A stretch of 64,000 bases of DNA from Lacihabitans sp. LS3-19 (GTDB lineage: Bacteria > Bacteroidota > Bacteroidia > Cytophagales > Spirosomataceae). Positions 9,461 to 17,941 of this stretch are shown piece after piece (position 1 is the first letter of the stretch; each line of letters opens with the position of its first letter). The notes beneath the pieces are model-generated. The model was not told where the DNA came from. It worked only from the letters and a program-made list of their open reading frames with translations, and made no database searches. Location: NCBI RefSeq assembly GCF_024343575.1, contig NZ_RJUA01000127.1, positions 372,001 to 436,000 on the forward strand. Reading direction: 5' to 3'. Made by a program: the position numbers and the translations under genes.

Positions 9461-10732
9461 ATGAAAGGCGTTACATTAGAAAACGAATACGCTTACATCC
9501 TTGATAGTAAGGTATTTTTAAAAGGGTACATGGACATGCCCGACCGACAAATTGGCGAAGTGAAAAGAACTGAAGAGGAAGCTTTCCAGTACTTCGTTAA
9601 CCGATACGACATAGCCGTATCTAAGGTGAACCAACTTGAATCTGAAATTGAGGAAGCTCAAAACAAAGGTTCTTATCTTACTAAATTGATTCAATTGCGT
9701 AAAAGATTGTTGAATTTTGATGGTATTGGAAACTTCATTCCATTACTTGAAAAACTTGATGTATTGGAAGGCGACTTGACTTCATTGATTGGAGAAAATC
9801 AATCGACAAATCTAGAAATCAAAAAAGCGTTGATCGAAGAGGCAAAGCCTTACGAGCACAGCGAAGATTGGAAAGATACTGCCGACATTCTTCAAGAAAT
9901 TAGAACTAAGTGGATAAGAACGGGGCCTGTCGAGAAAGAACTTAACGAACAGATTGAAGAGGATTTCAAATCAATTCTTGATACTTTTTATCAAGCAAGA
10001 AAAGTATTTTTTGAGGAACAAAATCGAATTATCGATGAAAGAATCAATAAATATAACGAACTTATTCGTAGAGGTGAGGAACTACAAAGTAGAACTGACT
10101 GGGATGAGGCTTTCTTGGACTTGAAAAATATGCAGACGGAATGGAAGATCATTGGTGATATTCCCCCGAAAGTATTGAAAGTTTTGTATAAAAACTTCAA
10201 GAAACCTACATCGTTATTTTACGATAGATACTGTAGATCAAAAGGTATTGTGCCTAAGCGTAGAATTGATCCAAGGATTGAAGCCCAAATGAAAATGGTG
10301 AAAGAAGTTGAGAAACTTGCAGAATCAGAAGATATGGTTTCAGCTACAAACAGAGCTAAATATCTATTGAACGAATGGAAAACCATCAGGGTTCCTGCAC
10401 ACGTTGCAGATAGAAATGTTGCGGAGAGGTTTAGGGCAGCTTGTGATAAAATATTCGAGCTTAGCTATTTACATAAAGTTATTGCTCGTAAATATCCAAC
10501 TTTCAGTTTCTTGAGCGACAAGCAAAAAGACCTTACGAAGTACCGTGAAATGGAAAATATCGTGAGACGTGCTAGAACTGACTTGGATGACTTGATTCAT
10601 AGCTATGACAGCCAAAGTTCAGGCTACGAAATGGATCAAATGATGCAGTCGAACCTTAAAACTCAAAAACGTAAGCTTTTGATGAAAGAGGTAATACTTG
10701 AAGAATTGAGACATAAAGTTGCTACATTATAA
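9461..10732 (+). CDS. DUF349-repeat protein
   Basis: A 423-residue, highly charged and largely helical protein. Repeats of about 70-75 residues with a W-x-x-T/I core (for example WKDTADILQEIRTKWIRTG and WDEAFLDLKNMQTEWKIIG) identify DUF349 modules across about residues 125-370. The C-terminus is a coiled coil. In E. coli a DUF349-containing protein (YicC-like context excluded) is not well characterised; no function is assigned here. No signal peptide is visible, so it is cytoplasmic. It is transcribed alone, divergently from ettA, and ends at a strong terminator. Confidence 0.75.
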   Translation: MKGVTLENEYAYILDSKVFLKGYMDMPDRQIGEVKRTEEEAFQYFVNRYDIAVSKVNQLESEIEEAQNKGSYLTKLIQLRKRLLNFDGIGNFIPLLEKLDVLEGDLTSLIGENQSTNLEIKKALIEEAKPYEHSEDWKDTADILQEIRTKWIRTGPVEKELNEQIEEDFKSILDTFYQARKVFFEEQNRIIDERINKYNELIRRGEELQSRTDWDEAFLDLKNMQTEWKIIGDIPPKVLKVLYKNFKKPTSLFYDRYCRSKGIVPKRRIDPRIEAQMKMVKEVEKLAESEDMVSATNRAKYLLNEWKTIRVPAHVADRNVAERFRAACDKIFELSYLHKVIARKYPTFSFLSDKQKDLTKYREMENIVRRARTDLDDLIHSYDSQSSGYEMDQMMQSNLKTQKRKLLMKEVILEELRHKVATL

Positions 10733-10748
10733 TAGTAAAAAATAATTT

Positions 10749-10794
10749 AAAGGTGATAGTTTTGATACACATCAAAGCTGTCACCTTTTGTTTT
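10749..10794 (+). terminator. Rho-independent terminator after the DUF349 gene
   Basis: An 18-bp stem (10749-10766 with 10771-10788, two G-T pairs) with a four-base loop runs into TTTTG followed by four more T. Confidence 0.85.
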
Positions 10795-10810
10795 ACCATA
10801 AATTCAGAAT

Positions 10811-11521
10811 ATGAAGAAAATAGCCATAATGCAACCTTATTTTTTGCCTTATATCGGCTATTTCCAACTTATAAATGCTGTTGATGAATTTGTGATTTAT
10901 GACAATATTCAATTTTCGAAAAAAGGCTGGTTTCACAGAAATAGAATTTTGCAAAACGGGAAAGATGAATACATTACTTTACCCTTAAAAAAAGACTCTG
11001 ACTATCTAGATGTAAATCAGAGATTCCTAAGTGATACGTGGGAGACCGAAAGGGAGAAACTCTTTAGAAAAATTAAAGAAAACTATCGAAAAGCTCCATT
11101 TTTTGAGAACACAATTGACTTTTTAGAAAAAATTCTCTTTTTTGAAGACAAAAACTTATTCACCTTTTTGGCTAATTCTCTTACGCTTACCTGCAACTAT
11201 TTAGAAATAAGGACACCAATTATTACTTCTTCTACACTACAAATAGAGCATAGCTTAAAAAGCCAGGACAAAGTTTTGGCTATTTGCAAGGAGATTAAAG
11301 CAACTAAATATATAAATCCAATAGGAGGTCTTGAACTGTATCAAAGTTCAGATTTCCAGATACAAAACATTGAACTCAGTTTCATAAAATCCAAACCCAT
11401 TGAATATCTGCAATTTGGAAAAGAATTCGTGCCTTGGCTTTCAATTTTGGACCTTTTAATGTTTAATGATATTACGAACATTCAAAAATGGCTAGGTGAA
11501 TTTGAAGAAATAAGAATTTAA
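10811..11521 (+). CDS. WbqC-like family protein
   Basis: A 236-residue cytoplasmic protein opening with MQPYFLPYIGYFQLINAVD and continuing to FHRNRIL, a hallmark of the WbqC-like family. Members occur in O-antigen and glycolipid clusters and with amino-sugar or aminotransferase genes; the reaction is not established. It is followed after four bases by an ATP-grasp/HAD fusion, so the two probably act in one pathway, perhaps attaching an amino-acid-like group to a surface sugar (inference). Confidence 0.8.
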   Translation: MKKIAIMQPYFLPYIGYFQLINAVDEFVIYDNIQFSKKGWFHRNRILQNGKDEYITLPLKKDSDYLDVNQRFLSDTWETEREKLFRKIKENYRKAPFFENTIDFLEKILFFEDKNLFTFLANSLTLTCNYLEIRTPIITSSTLQIEHSLKSQDKVLAICKEIKATKYINPIGGLELYQSSDFQIQNIELSFIKSKPIEYLQFGKEFVPWLSILDLLMFNDITNIQKWLGEFEEIRI

Positions 11522-11525
11522 TAAT

Positions 11526-12815
11526 ATGAATAAGAAAACCAATGTACTAGTTTTTCCGTGTGGAGCCGAAAGTGCTTTAGAAATCCACATTGCCCTAAAA
11601 GATGTAATGAATATTCGTCTGGTAGGTGCCTCTGGAAAAGAAGATCATGGGAGAATGGTGTATGAAAATTATTATGGCAATTTTCCAAATATAGTAGAGC
11701 CCAATTTTATTCAAGAACTCAATAATTTAATAGAAAAAGAGTCAATAGATATTATTTTACCAACGCATGACACCATTTTGGTCTATTTGGCCAAGCATGC
11801 TGGCGAAATAAATACCAAAATTGCGGTTCCCGGCTTGGAACAAGCGGAAATATGCAGAAGTAAAAAACGAATTTATGAGCTTTTCAAAAAATTTGATTTT
11901 TGTCCAACTGTATTTCCAACTTTAAGCGACATAAAAGAATACCCAGTTTATGCAAAATTAAACGAAGGGCAAGGTAGCAAAGGAGCGTTTATTGTAAAAA
12001 ATGAAAAGCAATTGTTGGATTTGCCAGATTTGGATAACTATGTAGTTACAGAGTTTTTGCCAGGAGAAGAACTCACCATAGATTGTTTTACGGATAGACA
12101 TGGAAATCTACAATTTGTTGGACCAAGAATCAGAAAAAGAGTGCACGATGGAGTTTGTGTAAACAGTACCACAGTACCTGCAACAGACGAAATCAAAAAC
12201 ATTGGCAAGATAGTTTCTGATAAAATTGGCATAAGAGGTGCATGGTATTTCCAACTTAAAAAAGATGTAAATGGAAAATATAAACTCTTGGAAGCATCTT
12301 GCAAAGTTTCTGGAAACATGAATGTTTTCAGAGGCTTGGGCGTGAACTTCCCAATGCTTATGATTTACGATTATTTGGATTATGATGTGGAAGTATTTTC
12401 AAATGATTATGTTTTGGAAATGGATAGAGCACTTTATAGCAGGTATTCACCAAAATTCGAGTATAATACAATTTACATTGATTTTGATGATACCATCACA
12501 AAAGAAGAGAAAGTAAACGCCAACGTAATGCAGTTTCTGTATCATCAAAAAGCAAAAAACAGAACCATTAAACTAATCACAAAACACCAAAAGGATATTT
12601 ATAAAACTTTAGAAGATTTGGCGATTCACAAAGGTATTTTTGATCAAATAATACATTTAAAAATGGATGATGAAAAGTATAAGTATATAACAGAAAAAGA
12701 AAAGGTGATTTTTGTGGACAATGCATATGGAGAAAGAGCAAAAATCAAAAAAACATTAAATATTCCGGTTTTTGATGTGGATGCCTTAGGCACTTTGATA
12801 GATTGGAAAGAATAA
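11526..12815 (+). CDS. ATP-grasp enzyme fused to a HAD-like phosphatase domain
   Basis: A 429-residue two-domain protein. Residues 1 to about 305 form an ATP-grasp ligase resembling the carbamoyl-phosphate-synthase large-subunit type: GAESALEIHIAL near the start, VYAKLNEGQGSKGAF (ATP-binding), VTEFLPGEELTIDCF and the metal-site segment LLEASCKVSGN. From about residue 318, YIDFDDTI matches HAD motif 1 (DxDxT/V), followed by later segments FVDNAYGER as the second acidic motif. The fused domains could ligate and dephosphorylate the same substrate. Coupled to the WbqC gene by a four-base gap, which suggests surface polysaccharide or secondary-metabolite modification. Confidence 0.75.
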   Translation: MNKKTNVLVFPCGAESALEIHIALKDVMNIRLVGASGKEDHGRMVYENYYGNFPNIVEPNFIQELNNLIEKESIDIILPTHDTILVYLAKHAGEINTKIAVPGLEQAEICRSKKRIYELFKKFDFCPTVFPTLSDIKEYPVYAKLNEGQGSKGAFIVKNEKQLLDLPDLDNYVVTEFLPGEELTIDCFTDRHGNLQFVGPRIRKRVHDGVCVNSTTVPATDEIKNIGKIVSDKIGIRGAWYFQLKKDVNGKYKLLEASCKVSGNMNVFRGLGVNFPMLMIYDYLDYDVEVFSNDYVLEMDRALYSRYSPKFEYNTIYIDFDDTITKEEKVNANVMQFLYHQKAKNRTIKLITKHQKDIYKTLEDLAIHKGIFDQIIHLKMDDEKYKYITEKEKVIFVDNAYGERAKIKKTLNIPVFDVDALGTLIDWKE

Positions 12816-12842
12816 AAAAGAGCCAAATCGGCTCTCTTTTTA
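12816..12842. terminator. Bidirectional terminator
   Basis: AGAGCC at 12819-12824 pairs with GGCTCT at 12830-12835, with a six-A run on the left and a T run on the right. It can serve both the ATP-grasp gene and the convergent YceI gene. Confidence 0.75.
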
Positions 12843-12860
12843 TTCAAAACTTCTTAAAAA

Positions 12861-13424
12861 TCAGTCTTTAGTGAATTCTCCTGAAACTTTAATTACAACA
12901 TCATCGCTTAAAGTTGCTCCAGAAGTACCAACTCCATATGAAATTCTATTAATTGTACCAGAAGCTGTTATTCCCATCATCATTTTTTTGCTTCTTGGAT
13001 TTTCAATTGGCCCTTTAACTATTGCTGTCAAAACCAATGGTTTAGTAACACCATGCATCGTAAGGTTACCATTGATAGTTACATTTTGACCTTTCCCTTT
13101 TTTAATTGAAGTGCTTTTGAAAGTTAAAGTTGAAAACTTAGCAGCATCAAAAAAGTCAGGACTTTTCAAGTGCCCGTCTCTCATTTCGTTGCCAGTATTT
13201 ATACTTCCTACCTCTGCCGAAAATTCAAATAATGCATCAGAAAAATCTGCTTTTGAAGAGGTCATTTTTGCATCATACACTTTAAAACTACCATCAACAT
13301 CAGAAATCATCATGTGTGTAATAGTGAAGGCTACATTTGAGTGAACTTTGTCCAAAGTCCAAGTTTGTGCGAAAGTTGAAAGGGATAAAAATCCAGCTAC
13401 AAAAAATAAAAATACTTTTTTCAT
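12861..13424 (-). CDS. YceI family periplasmic protein
   Basis: A 187-residue exported protein with a signal peptide ending at about residue 19 (TFAQ). The mature part begins WTLDKVHSNVAFTITHMMIS and contains FDAAKFSTLTFKSTSI and NGNLTMHGVTKPL, typical of the YceI lipocalin-like barrel, which binds isoprenoid chains. It is monocistronic and divergent from the sodium:alanine symporter gene across a 202-base gap containing a 14-bp palindrome. Confidence 0.9.
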   Translation of the reverse strand: MKKVFLFFVAGFLSLSTFAQTWTLDKVHSNVAFTITHMMISDVDGSFKVYDAKMTSSKADFSDALFEFSAEVGSINTGNEMRDGHLKSPDFFDAAKFSTLTFKSTSIKKGKGQNVTINGNLTMHGVTKPLVLTAIVKGPIENPRSKKMMMGITASGTINRISYGVGTSGATLSDDVVIKVSGEFTKD

Positions 13425-13454
13425 TTGAAAATATTATTAAAAGTTTAAACAATT

Positions 13455-13468
13455 AATGTATATACATT
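13455..13468. promoter_or_regulatory. Perfect 14-bp palindrome upstream of the YceI gene
   Basis: AATGTATATACATT is a perfect palindrome 31 bases upstream of the YceI start, embedded in a longer imperfect symmetry (AAACAAT on the left, ATTGTTT on the right, 13447-13482). It may be an operator of a dimeric regulator, but AT-rich DNA makes short palindromes common. Confidence 0.35.
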
Positions 13469-13626
13469 TATTAATATTGTTTAGTTCAAATGTTTATAAA
13501 TAAATTGAAAAATTCATTTTTTGTGAAAAAATGAAGGTTTTATGGCATATAGTCGTATTTTTAAGTTTATTTGTAAATACAATTTCATCAAATAATAATT
13601 TTTCAAACCCTATTAAATAATATTAA

Positions 13627-15192
13627 ATGTTAAACCTATTAAATTTTGAGCCTGGAATCGACGAAAAAATTGACAATGCTTTTGCCCCAATAGCCAATGC
13701 ATGGGAATCATTAATCTTGTATGGTGTACCTATCACTGAAGGCAAATCTATGCCAATAGTAGTGATTTTATTGGTATGCGGTGCGGCGTTTTTTACTATT
13801 TATTTTGGATTTATAAATTTAAGAAAAATACCATTTGCAATAAAAGTTGTAAAAGGTGAGTATGATTATTTAGATCAACATCCTGACCCAAATGATCCAG
13901 ACTTAAATATTGTAGAAGGAGACATAGTAGATACTATAAAAGACGAATCAAAACATGGTGAAGTAAGTCATTTTCAAGCCTTAGCTACAGCAGTATCGGG
14001 AACTGTAGGCTTAGGAAACATTGCTGGTGTAGCTGTAGCTGTCGGACTTGGAGGACCAGGGGCTACATTCTGGATGGTTATTTGCGGCCTTTTGGGTATG
14101 ACTTCAAAATTTGTAGAATGTACACTAGGCGTAAAATACAGAGACATTGATAGCAACGGAATAGTACACGGTGGACCTATGTATTATTTAAAGAAAGGCT
14201 TAGCAGAAAAAAACTTAGTTGGTTTAGGAAAATTCTTAGGTGCTCTTTTTGCAGTACTTTGCGTTGGGGCGTCTTTTGGTGGTGGAAATGCTTTCCAGTC
14301 AAATCAGGCAACTCAGCAGATAACTACTATGTTTGCTCTAGATGGGGGAGCTACAAAAACAATTATTGGTGTAATAATGGCTGCTATAGTTGGTGTAGTT
14401 ATCATAGGAGGTATTAAAAGGATTGCTCAATTCACTGAAAAGATTGTGCCTTTTATGGCCGTTTTATATGTTTTAGCCTCTTTGGTAATTATTGGTTACC
14501 ACTACGATTTTATTGATGATGCATTCGGGATGATATTTAGCCAAGCTTTTAATCCTCAAGCTGGAATGGGAGGTTTAATAGGCGTATTAATTGTAGGATT
14601 TCAAAGAGCTGCTTTTTCAAACGAAGCCGGAGCAGGTTCTGCGGCAATTGCTCACTCGGCAGTGAGAACTAAATATCCAGCATCAGAAGGAATTGTAGCA
14701 CTTTTGGAGCCTTTCATAGACACTGTAGTTATTTGTACGATGACAGCCTTGGTAATTATCATGTTTAATCAAGACAACATATTTACTTATGGCGGAGTCG
14801 GTGGACAAGTTGTATTAAATACCACGGGCCAATCAATGGGCGGTGTTGATTTAACTGCAGCTGCTTACGATTCTGTTATTCCTCATTTTTCGTATGTACT
14901 TACTATCGCAATCGTTCTATTTGCATTTTCTACCATGATTTCATGGTCATATTATGGCTTACAATCGTGGAAATACCTTTTTGGCAAAAGCAAACAAGCA
15001 GATTTAGTTTTCAAAATCTTATTTCTGCTGTTTGTAGTAATCGGTGCAGCAGCAAAACTTGACTCGGTGATAAAGTTTTCAGATGCCATGATCTTAGCCT
15101 TAGTTTTTCCAAATATGATTGGCCTGTTCTTTTTATTTCCTAAGGTAAAAGAAGAATTAAATAGATATTTAAATGCTATAAAGGCAAAATAA
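13627..15192 (+). CDS. Alanine:cation symporter (AGCS family)
   Basis: A 521-residue inner-membrane transporter with about ten hydrophobic helices. Conserved AGCS segments are visible: FQALATAVSGTVGLGNIAGV, GGPGATFWM, GGPMYYLKKGL and GFQRAAFSNEAGAGSA. The family imports alanine or glycine with sodium or protons. The N-terminus carries an extra acidic loop (DQHPDPNDPDLN, about 87-98) between the first helices. It is transcribed alone. Confidence 0.9.
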   Translation: MLNLLNFEPGIDEKIDNAFAPIANAWESLILYGVPITEGKSMPIVVILLVCGAAFFTIYFGFINLRKIPFAIKVVKGEYDYLDQHPDPNDPDLNIVEGDIVDTIKDESKHGEVSHFQALATAVSGTVGLGNIAGVAVAVGLGGPGATFWMVICGLLGMTSKFVECTLGVKYRDIDSNGIVHGGPMYYLKKGLAEKNLVGLGKFLGALFAVLCVGASFGGGNAFQSNQATQQITTMFALDGGATKTIIGVIMAAIVGVVIIGGIKRIAQFTEKIVPFMAVLYVLASLVIIGYHYDFIDDAFGMIFSQAFNPQAGMGGLIGVLIVGFQRAAFSNEAGAGSAAIAHSAVRTKYPASEGIVALLEPFIDTVVICTMTALVIIMFNQDNIFTYGGVGGQVVLNTTGQSMGGVDLTAAAYDSVIPHFSYVLTIAIVLFAFSTMISWSYYGLQSWKYLFGKSKQADLVFKILFLLFVVIGAAAKLDSVIKFSDAMILALVFPNMIGLFFLFPKVKEELNRYLNAIKAK

Positions 15193-15245
15193 AAAGCATA
15201 GGTAATCAGCCTCTTCTTACATTTTACCATTTAATAAAAAAAGAC

Positions 15246-15253
15246 TAATTTTG
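15246..15253 (+). promoter_or_regulatory. Candidate -7 box just ahead of a TTG-started lipoprotein gene
   Basis: TAATTTTG matches TAnnTTTG and ends 19 bases before the TTG start at 15273, predicting a leader of only about 10-15 bases. A TTTT at 15222-15225 sits at the -33 spacing. Confidence 0.5.
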
Positions 15254-15272
15254 CAGAATAAACCAATTTGAA

Positions 15273-16805
15273 TTGAATAAAAGCTTTTTAGTCTTTTTTT
15301 GTTTTACCTTATTAATATATTCTTGTAAAGAAACTCCTACTCCTCTAGCTCCATTGCCAATTCCTGACCCTACAGTGAAATTAGGGCAGACAGAAATAGA
15401 CATCCAAGAAATTCACTCTCAATCAGCGGGGAGTTTCAATTTCAAAAAGAAAGGTCCTGGTTTAATTAAATACGAAGCTACTTCAAACAAAAATTGGCTG
15501 ATTATAGACAATCCTAATGGAATTTTAAAATTGGTATCAGATACTGTAAGATTTCATGTAAAAATGCCTTCGGAGGAGTTAATTGAAGGAGAAAATGCAG
15601 CAATTATTACGGTCAAAAATTCAATAAATGGTAAAGAAAGCTCTGATATTATTTTTAATGTAAAAGGGACTTTCAAACCTACAATTTTACAAAGTAACAC
15701 TACCTTAATTGAACTCGGAACTATAAAATCTTTTTCTAAAAGTAAAATAATACTTTCAAAAACAGGATTAGAAGACTTAGAATATCTGGCAAGTACCGAC
15801 CAGCCTTGGCTAAAAATCAATAAAACTCAAAATTCAAAAATAACGCTAGATAGCTTAGAAATCGATATTGATACTGAAAAAATATCAGCTGGAAATTTTG
15901 AAGGGTTTATCTCAATTTTACCCAAAGTTTTAGGGCAAGTTGGGAAAACAATTATGGTAAAAATCACGGGAAATTATGACGATACAATTAGTGGCGAAAT
16001 ACAGGGACACACACTTAGCAAAGACGAAACTTGGGCTGGAATGATAAATTTAAACGGCTCAATTGTTATACCTAAGTCAAGAAAATTAACAATAAAGCCT
16101 GGAACAATTATTAATATCAAAAACACGCTACCGCTTTCAACAATTACATGTGATGGTAAATTGTTTAGCAATGGAGACATTAATAATATTATTGAAATGA
16201 AATCTTCGGATCCATTGGGAACAAATAGCGATTGGAATGGATTAATCTCAAACGGAGAAATAGAGCTGTCTTATTCTACTATTAAAAATGCAAAAAATGC
16301 ATTAAGCTTTGAGTTCTTTACGACTTCATCAAGTTCGATTCCTCCAAAAATCCACCATGTGCTTTTTGACAAAAATTTCATCGGAATATTTGATTACAAG
16401 ACTACTGCGAATTCTTCCATCTCTAATGTTACTTTTAGAGATACTGAATTATTTAGTATAAAATTTTACAGCTCAAAGAATACCACCTTGGAGTCTTGCG
16501 AATTCCTAAACGATGTGTGTTATATTGATTTGGACATTTCGAGTAACAATGGTATTTACAATATTAAAAACAGCAATTTCACTCAAAAGAAATTTTCACA
16601 TCAAAGTCATATGGAAGTAATTTCTGGATTTCAATTTAATACTATAAATACAGAAAATTGCTATGGACTAAATACGATAAACGGAATTTGGACTGGTGGA
16701 AATATTTTATCCAATAACTCTGACCTAAGCACTCCTAACTTAAACATTGGCTGTGGGTTTATAAACAAATATCCTGCAAACGGAAGAAAAAAATATGTGA
16801 AGTAG
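15273..16805 (+). CDS. Lipoprotein with BACON-like repeats and a parallel beta-helix
   Basis: A 510-residue predicted lipoprotein. The TTG start is supported because it gives a signal peptide with lipobox LLIYSC (cysteine near residue 18) and no upstream ATG exists. Residues about 35-235 hold two Ig-like modules with the pattern NWLIIDN and QPWLKINK, as in BACON domains that bind carbohydrate or mucin. Residues about 245-480 carry an N-rich, strand-rich region (IKNAKNALSF, SISNVTFRDTELFS, LESCEFLND) suggesting a right-handed beta-helix. It probably sits on the cell surface and binds or presents a polysaccharide. Its last residues, KKYVK, are encoded in a palindrome shared with argD. Confidence 0.65.
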   Translation: MNKSFLVFFCFTLLIYSCKETPTPLAPLPIPDPTVKLGQTEIDIQEIHSQSAGSFNFKKKGPGLIKYEATSNKNWLIIDNPNGILKLVSDTVRFHVKMPSEELIEGENAAIITVKNSINGKESSDIIFNVKGTFKPTILQSNTTLIELGTIKSFSKSKIILSKTGLEDLEYLASTDQPWLKINKTQNSKITLDSLEIDIDTEKISAGNFEGFISILPKVLGQVGKTIMVKITGNYDDTISGEIQGHTLSKDETWAGMINLNGSIVIPKSRKLTIKPGTIINIKNTLPLSTITCDGKLFSNGDINNIIEMKSSDPLGTNSDWNGLISNGEIELSYSTIKNAKNALSFEFFTTSSSSIPPKIHHVLFDKNFIGIFDYKTTANSSISNVTFRDTELFSIKFYSSKNTTLESCEFLNDVCYIDLDISSNNGIYNIKNSNFTQKKFSHQSHMEVISGFQFNTINTENCYGLNTINGIWTGGNILSNNSDLSTPNLNIGCGFINKYPANGRKKYVK

Positions 16806-16821
16806 TTTACTTCACATATTT
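16791..16821. terminator. Perfect 14-bp palindromic terminator spanning two convergent stop codons
   Basis: AAATATGTGAAGTA (16791-16804) pairs perfectly with 16808-16821 around a three-base loop. Both stop codons lie within it, and because of the symmetry both proteins end in KYVK. Confidence 0.75.
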
Positions 16822-17928
16822 GCTAAATGTTTCTAAAAATCTATCTGCTTCTTCTTTTTGAAGTGCCAAACTTGGCAGTAATCTGATAGTATTTGCACCC
16901 GCAACTCCGGTAAACATATAATCGTCAAAAAGTAATTTGTTTCTTATTTCAGAAACGGGCTGTTCGAGTTCAATTCCTATCATTAAACCCTTACCTCTCA
17001 AGTCTTTGATATTTTTGAATTTGCCTAATTCTTCAAATAAATAATCACCTAGTAAAGCTGCATTTTCAATCAATTTTTCTTTTTTAATCACATCCAAAAC
17101 CGCGATAGAAGCAGCACAAGCCAAATGATTCCCTCCAAATGTAGTCCCCAAAAGCCCATGTTTGGCTTGAAACTTTGGTGAAATCAAAATTCCACCCACA
17201 GGAAAACCATTGCCCATACCTTTGGCAACTGAAACAATATCTGGTTTGATTTTATAATGCTGAAAAGTAAAAAACTTACCCGAACGACCATATCCACACT
17301 GTACCGAATCATGTATAAAAACAGCTCCAGTCTTATCACATGAAGTTCGGATAGCTTTCATAAATTCCTCTGTCGCAACTTGTATCCCCCCTACGCCTTG
17401 AATACCTTCAACAATAACTGCACAAGTTTCATTGTCAATAGCATTTTTTGCAGCCTCGGCATCGTTAAATGGTACAAAAACCACGTGATCTGCAAAGTTT
17501 AAAGGTGCCTTAATACTTGGATTATCAGTAACCGCCACTGCTGCCGAGGTCCTGCCATGAAAACTTTTCGTAAATGCAACAACTTTGGTTCTGCCAGTAT
17601 GAAAAGAGGCTAATTTTAATGCATTTTCATTGGCCTCAGCACCTGAATTCGCCATAAAAAGACTGTAATCTTTCAATCCAGAAAGCTTACCCAATTTATC
17701 TGCAAGCTCATCTTGCAAAGAAATCTTGACAGAATTTGAATAAAAACCAAGGTTTTTAAGCTGCTTACTTACTTTCCTTACATAATGCGGATGAGAGTGA
17801 CCAATGGATATAACCGCATGTCCGCCATACAAATCTAAATATTCTTGTCCTTTATCGTCCCAAATTTTGCTACCCAATGCTTTTACAGGCTCAATATTGT
17901 TTATAGGATATACATCAAATAATTTCAT
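16807..17928 (-). CDS. argD: Acetylornithine-type aminotransferase ArgD
   Basis: A 373-residue class III PLP aminotransferase. Visible marks: GGHAVISIGHSHP (about 36-48), the phosphate-binding NSGAEANENALKLA (about 94-107), and SVAKGMGNGFPVGG with the PLP-binding lysine (near residue 232). It follows argC after 13 bases, which supports the arginine step converting N-acyl-glutamate semialdehyde to N-acylornithine. Some Bacteroidota use succinylated rather than acetylated intermediates; the sequence does not show which. Confidence 0.9.
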   Translation of the reverse strand: MKLFDVYPINNIEPVKALGSKIWDDKGQEYLDLYGGHAVISIGHSHPHYVRKVSKQLKNLGFYSNSVKISLQDELADKLGKLSGLKDYSLFMANSGAEANENALKLASFHTGRTKVVAFTKSFHGRTSAAVAVTDNPSIKAPLNFADHVVFVPFNDAEAAKNAIDNETCAVIVEGIQGVGGIQVATEEFMKAIRTSCDKTGAVFIHDSVQCGYGRSGKFFTFQHYKIKPDIVSVAKGMGNGFPVGGILISPKFQAKHGLLGTTFGGNHLACAASIAVLDVIKKEKLIENAALLGDYLFEELGKFKNIKDLRGKGLMIGIELEQPVSEIRNKLLFDDYMFTGVAGANTIRLLPSLALQKEEADRFLETFSKYVK

Positions 17929-17941
17929 TTCTTCTTATTTT

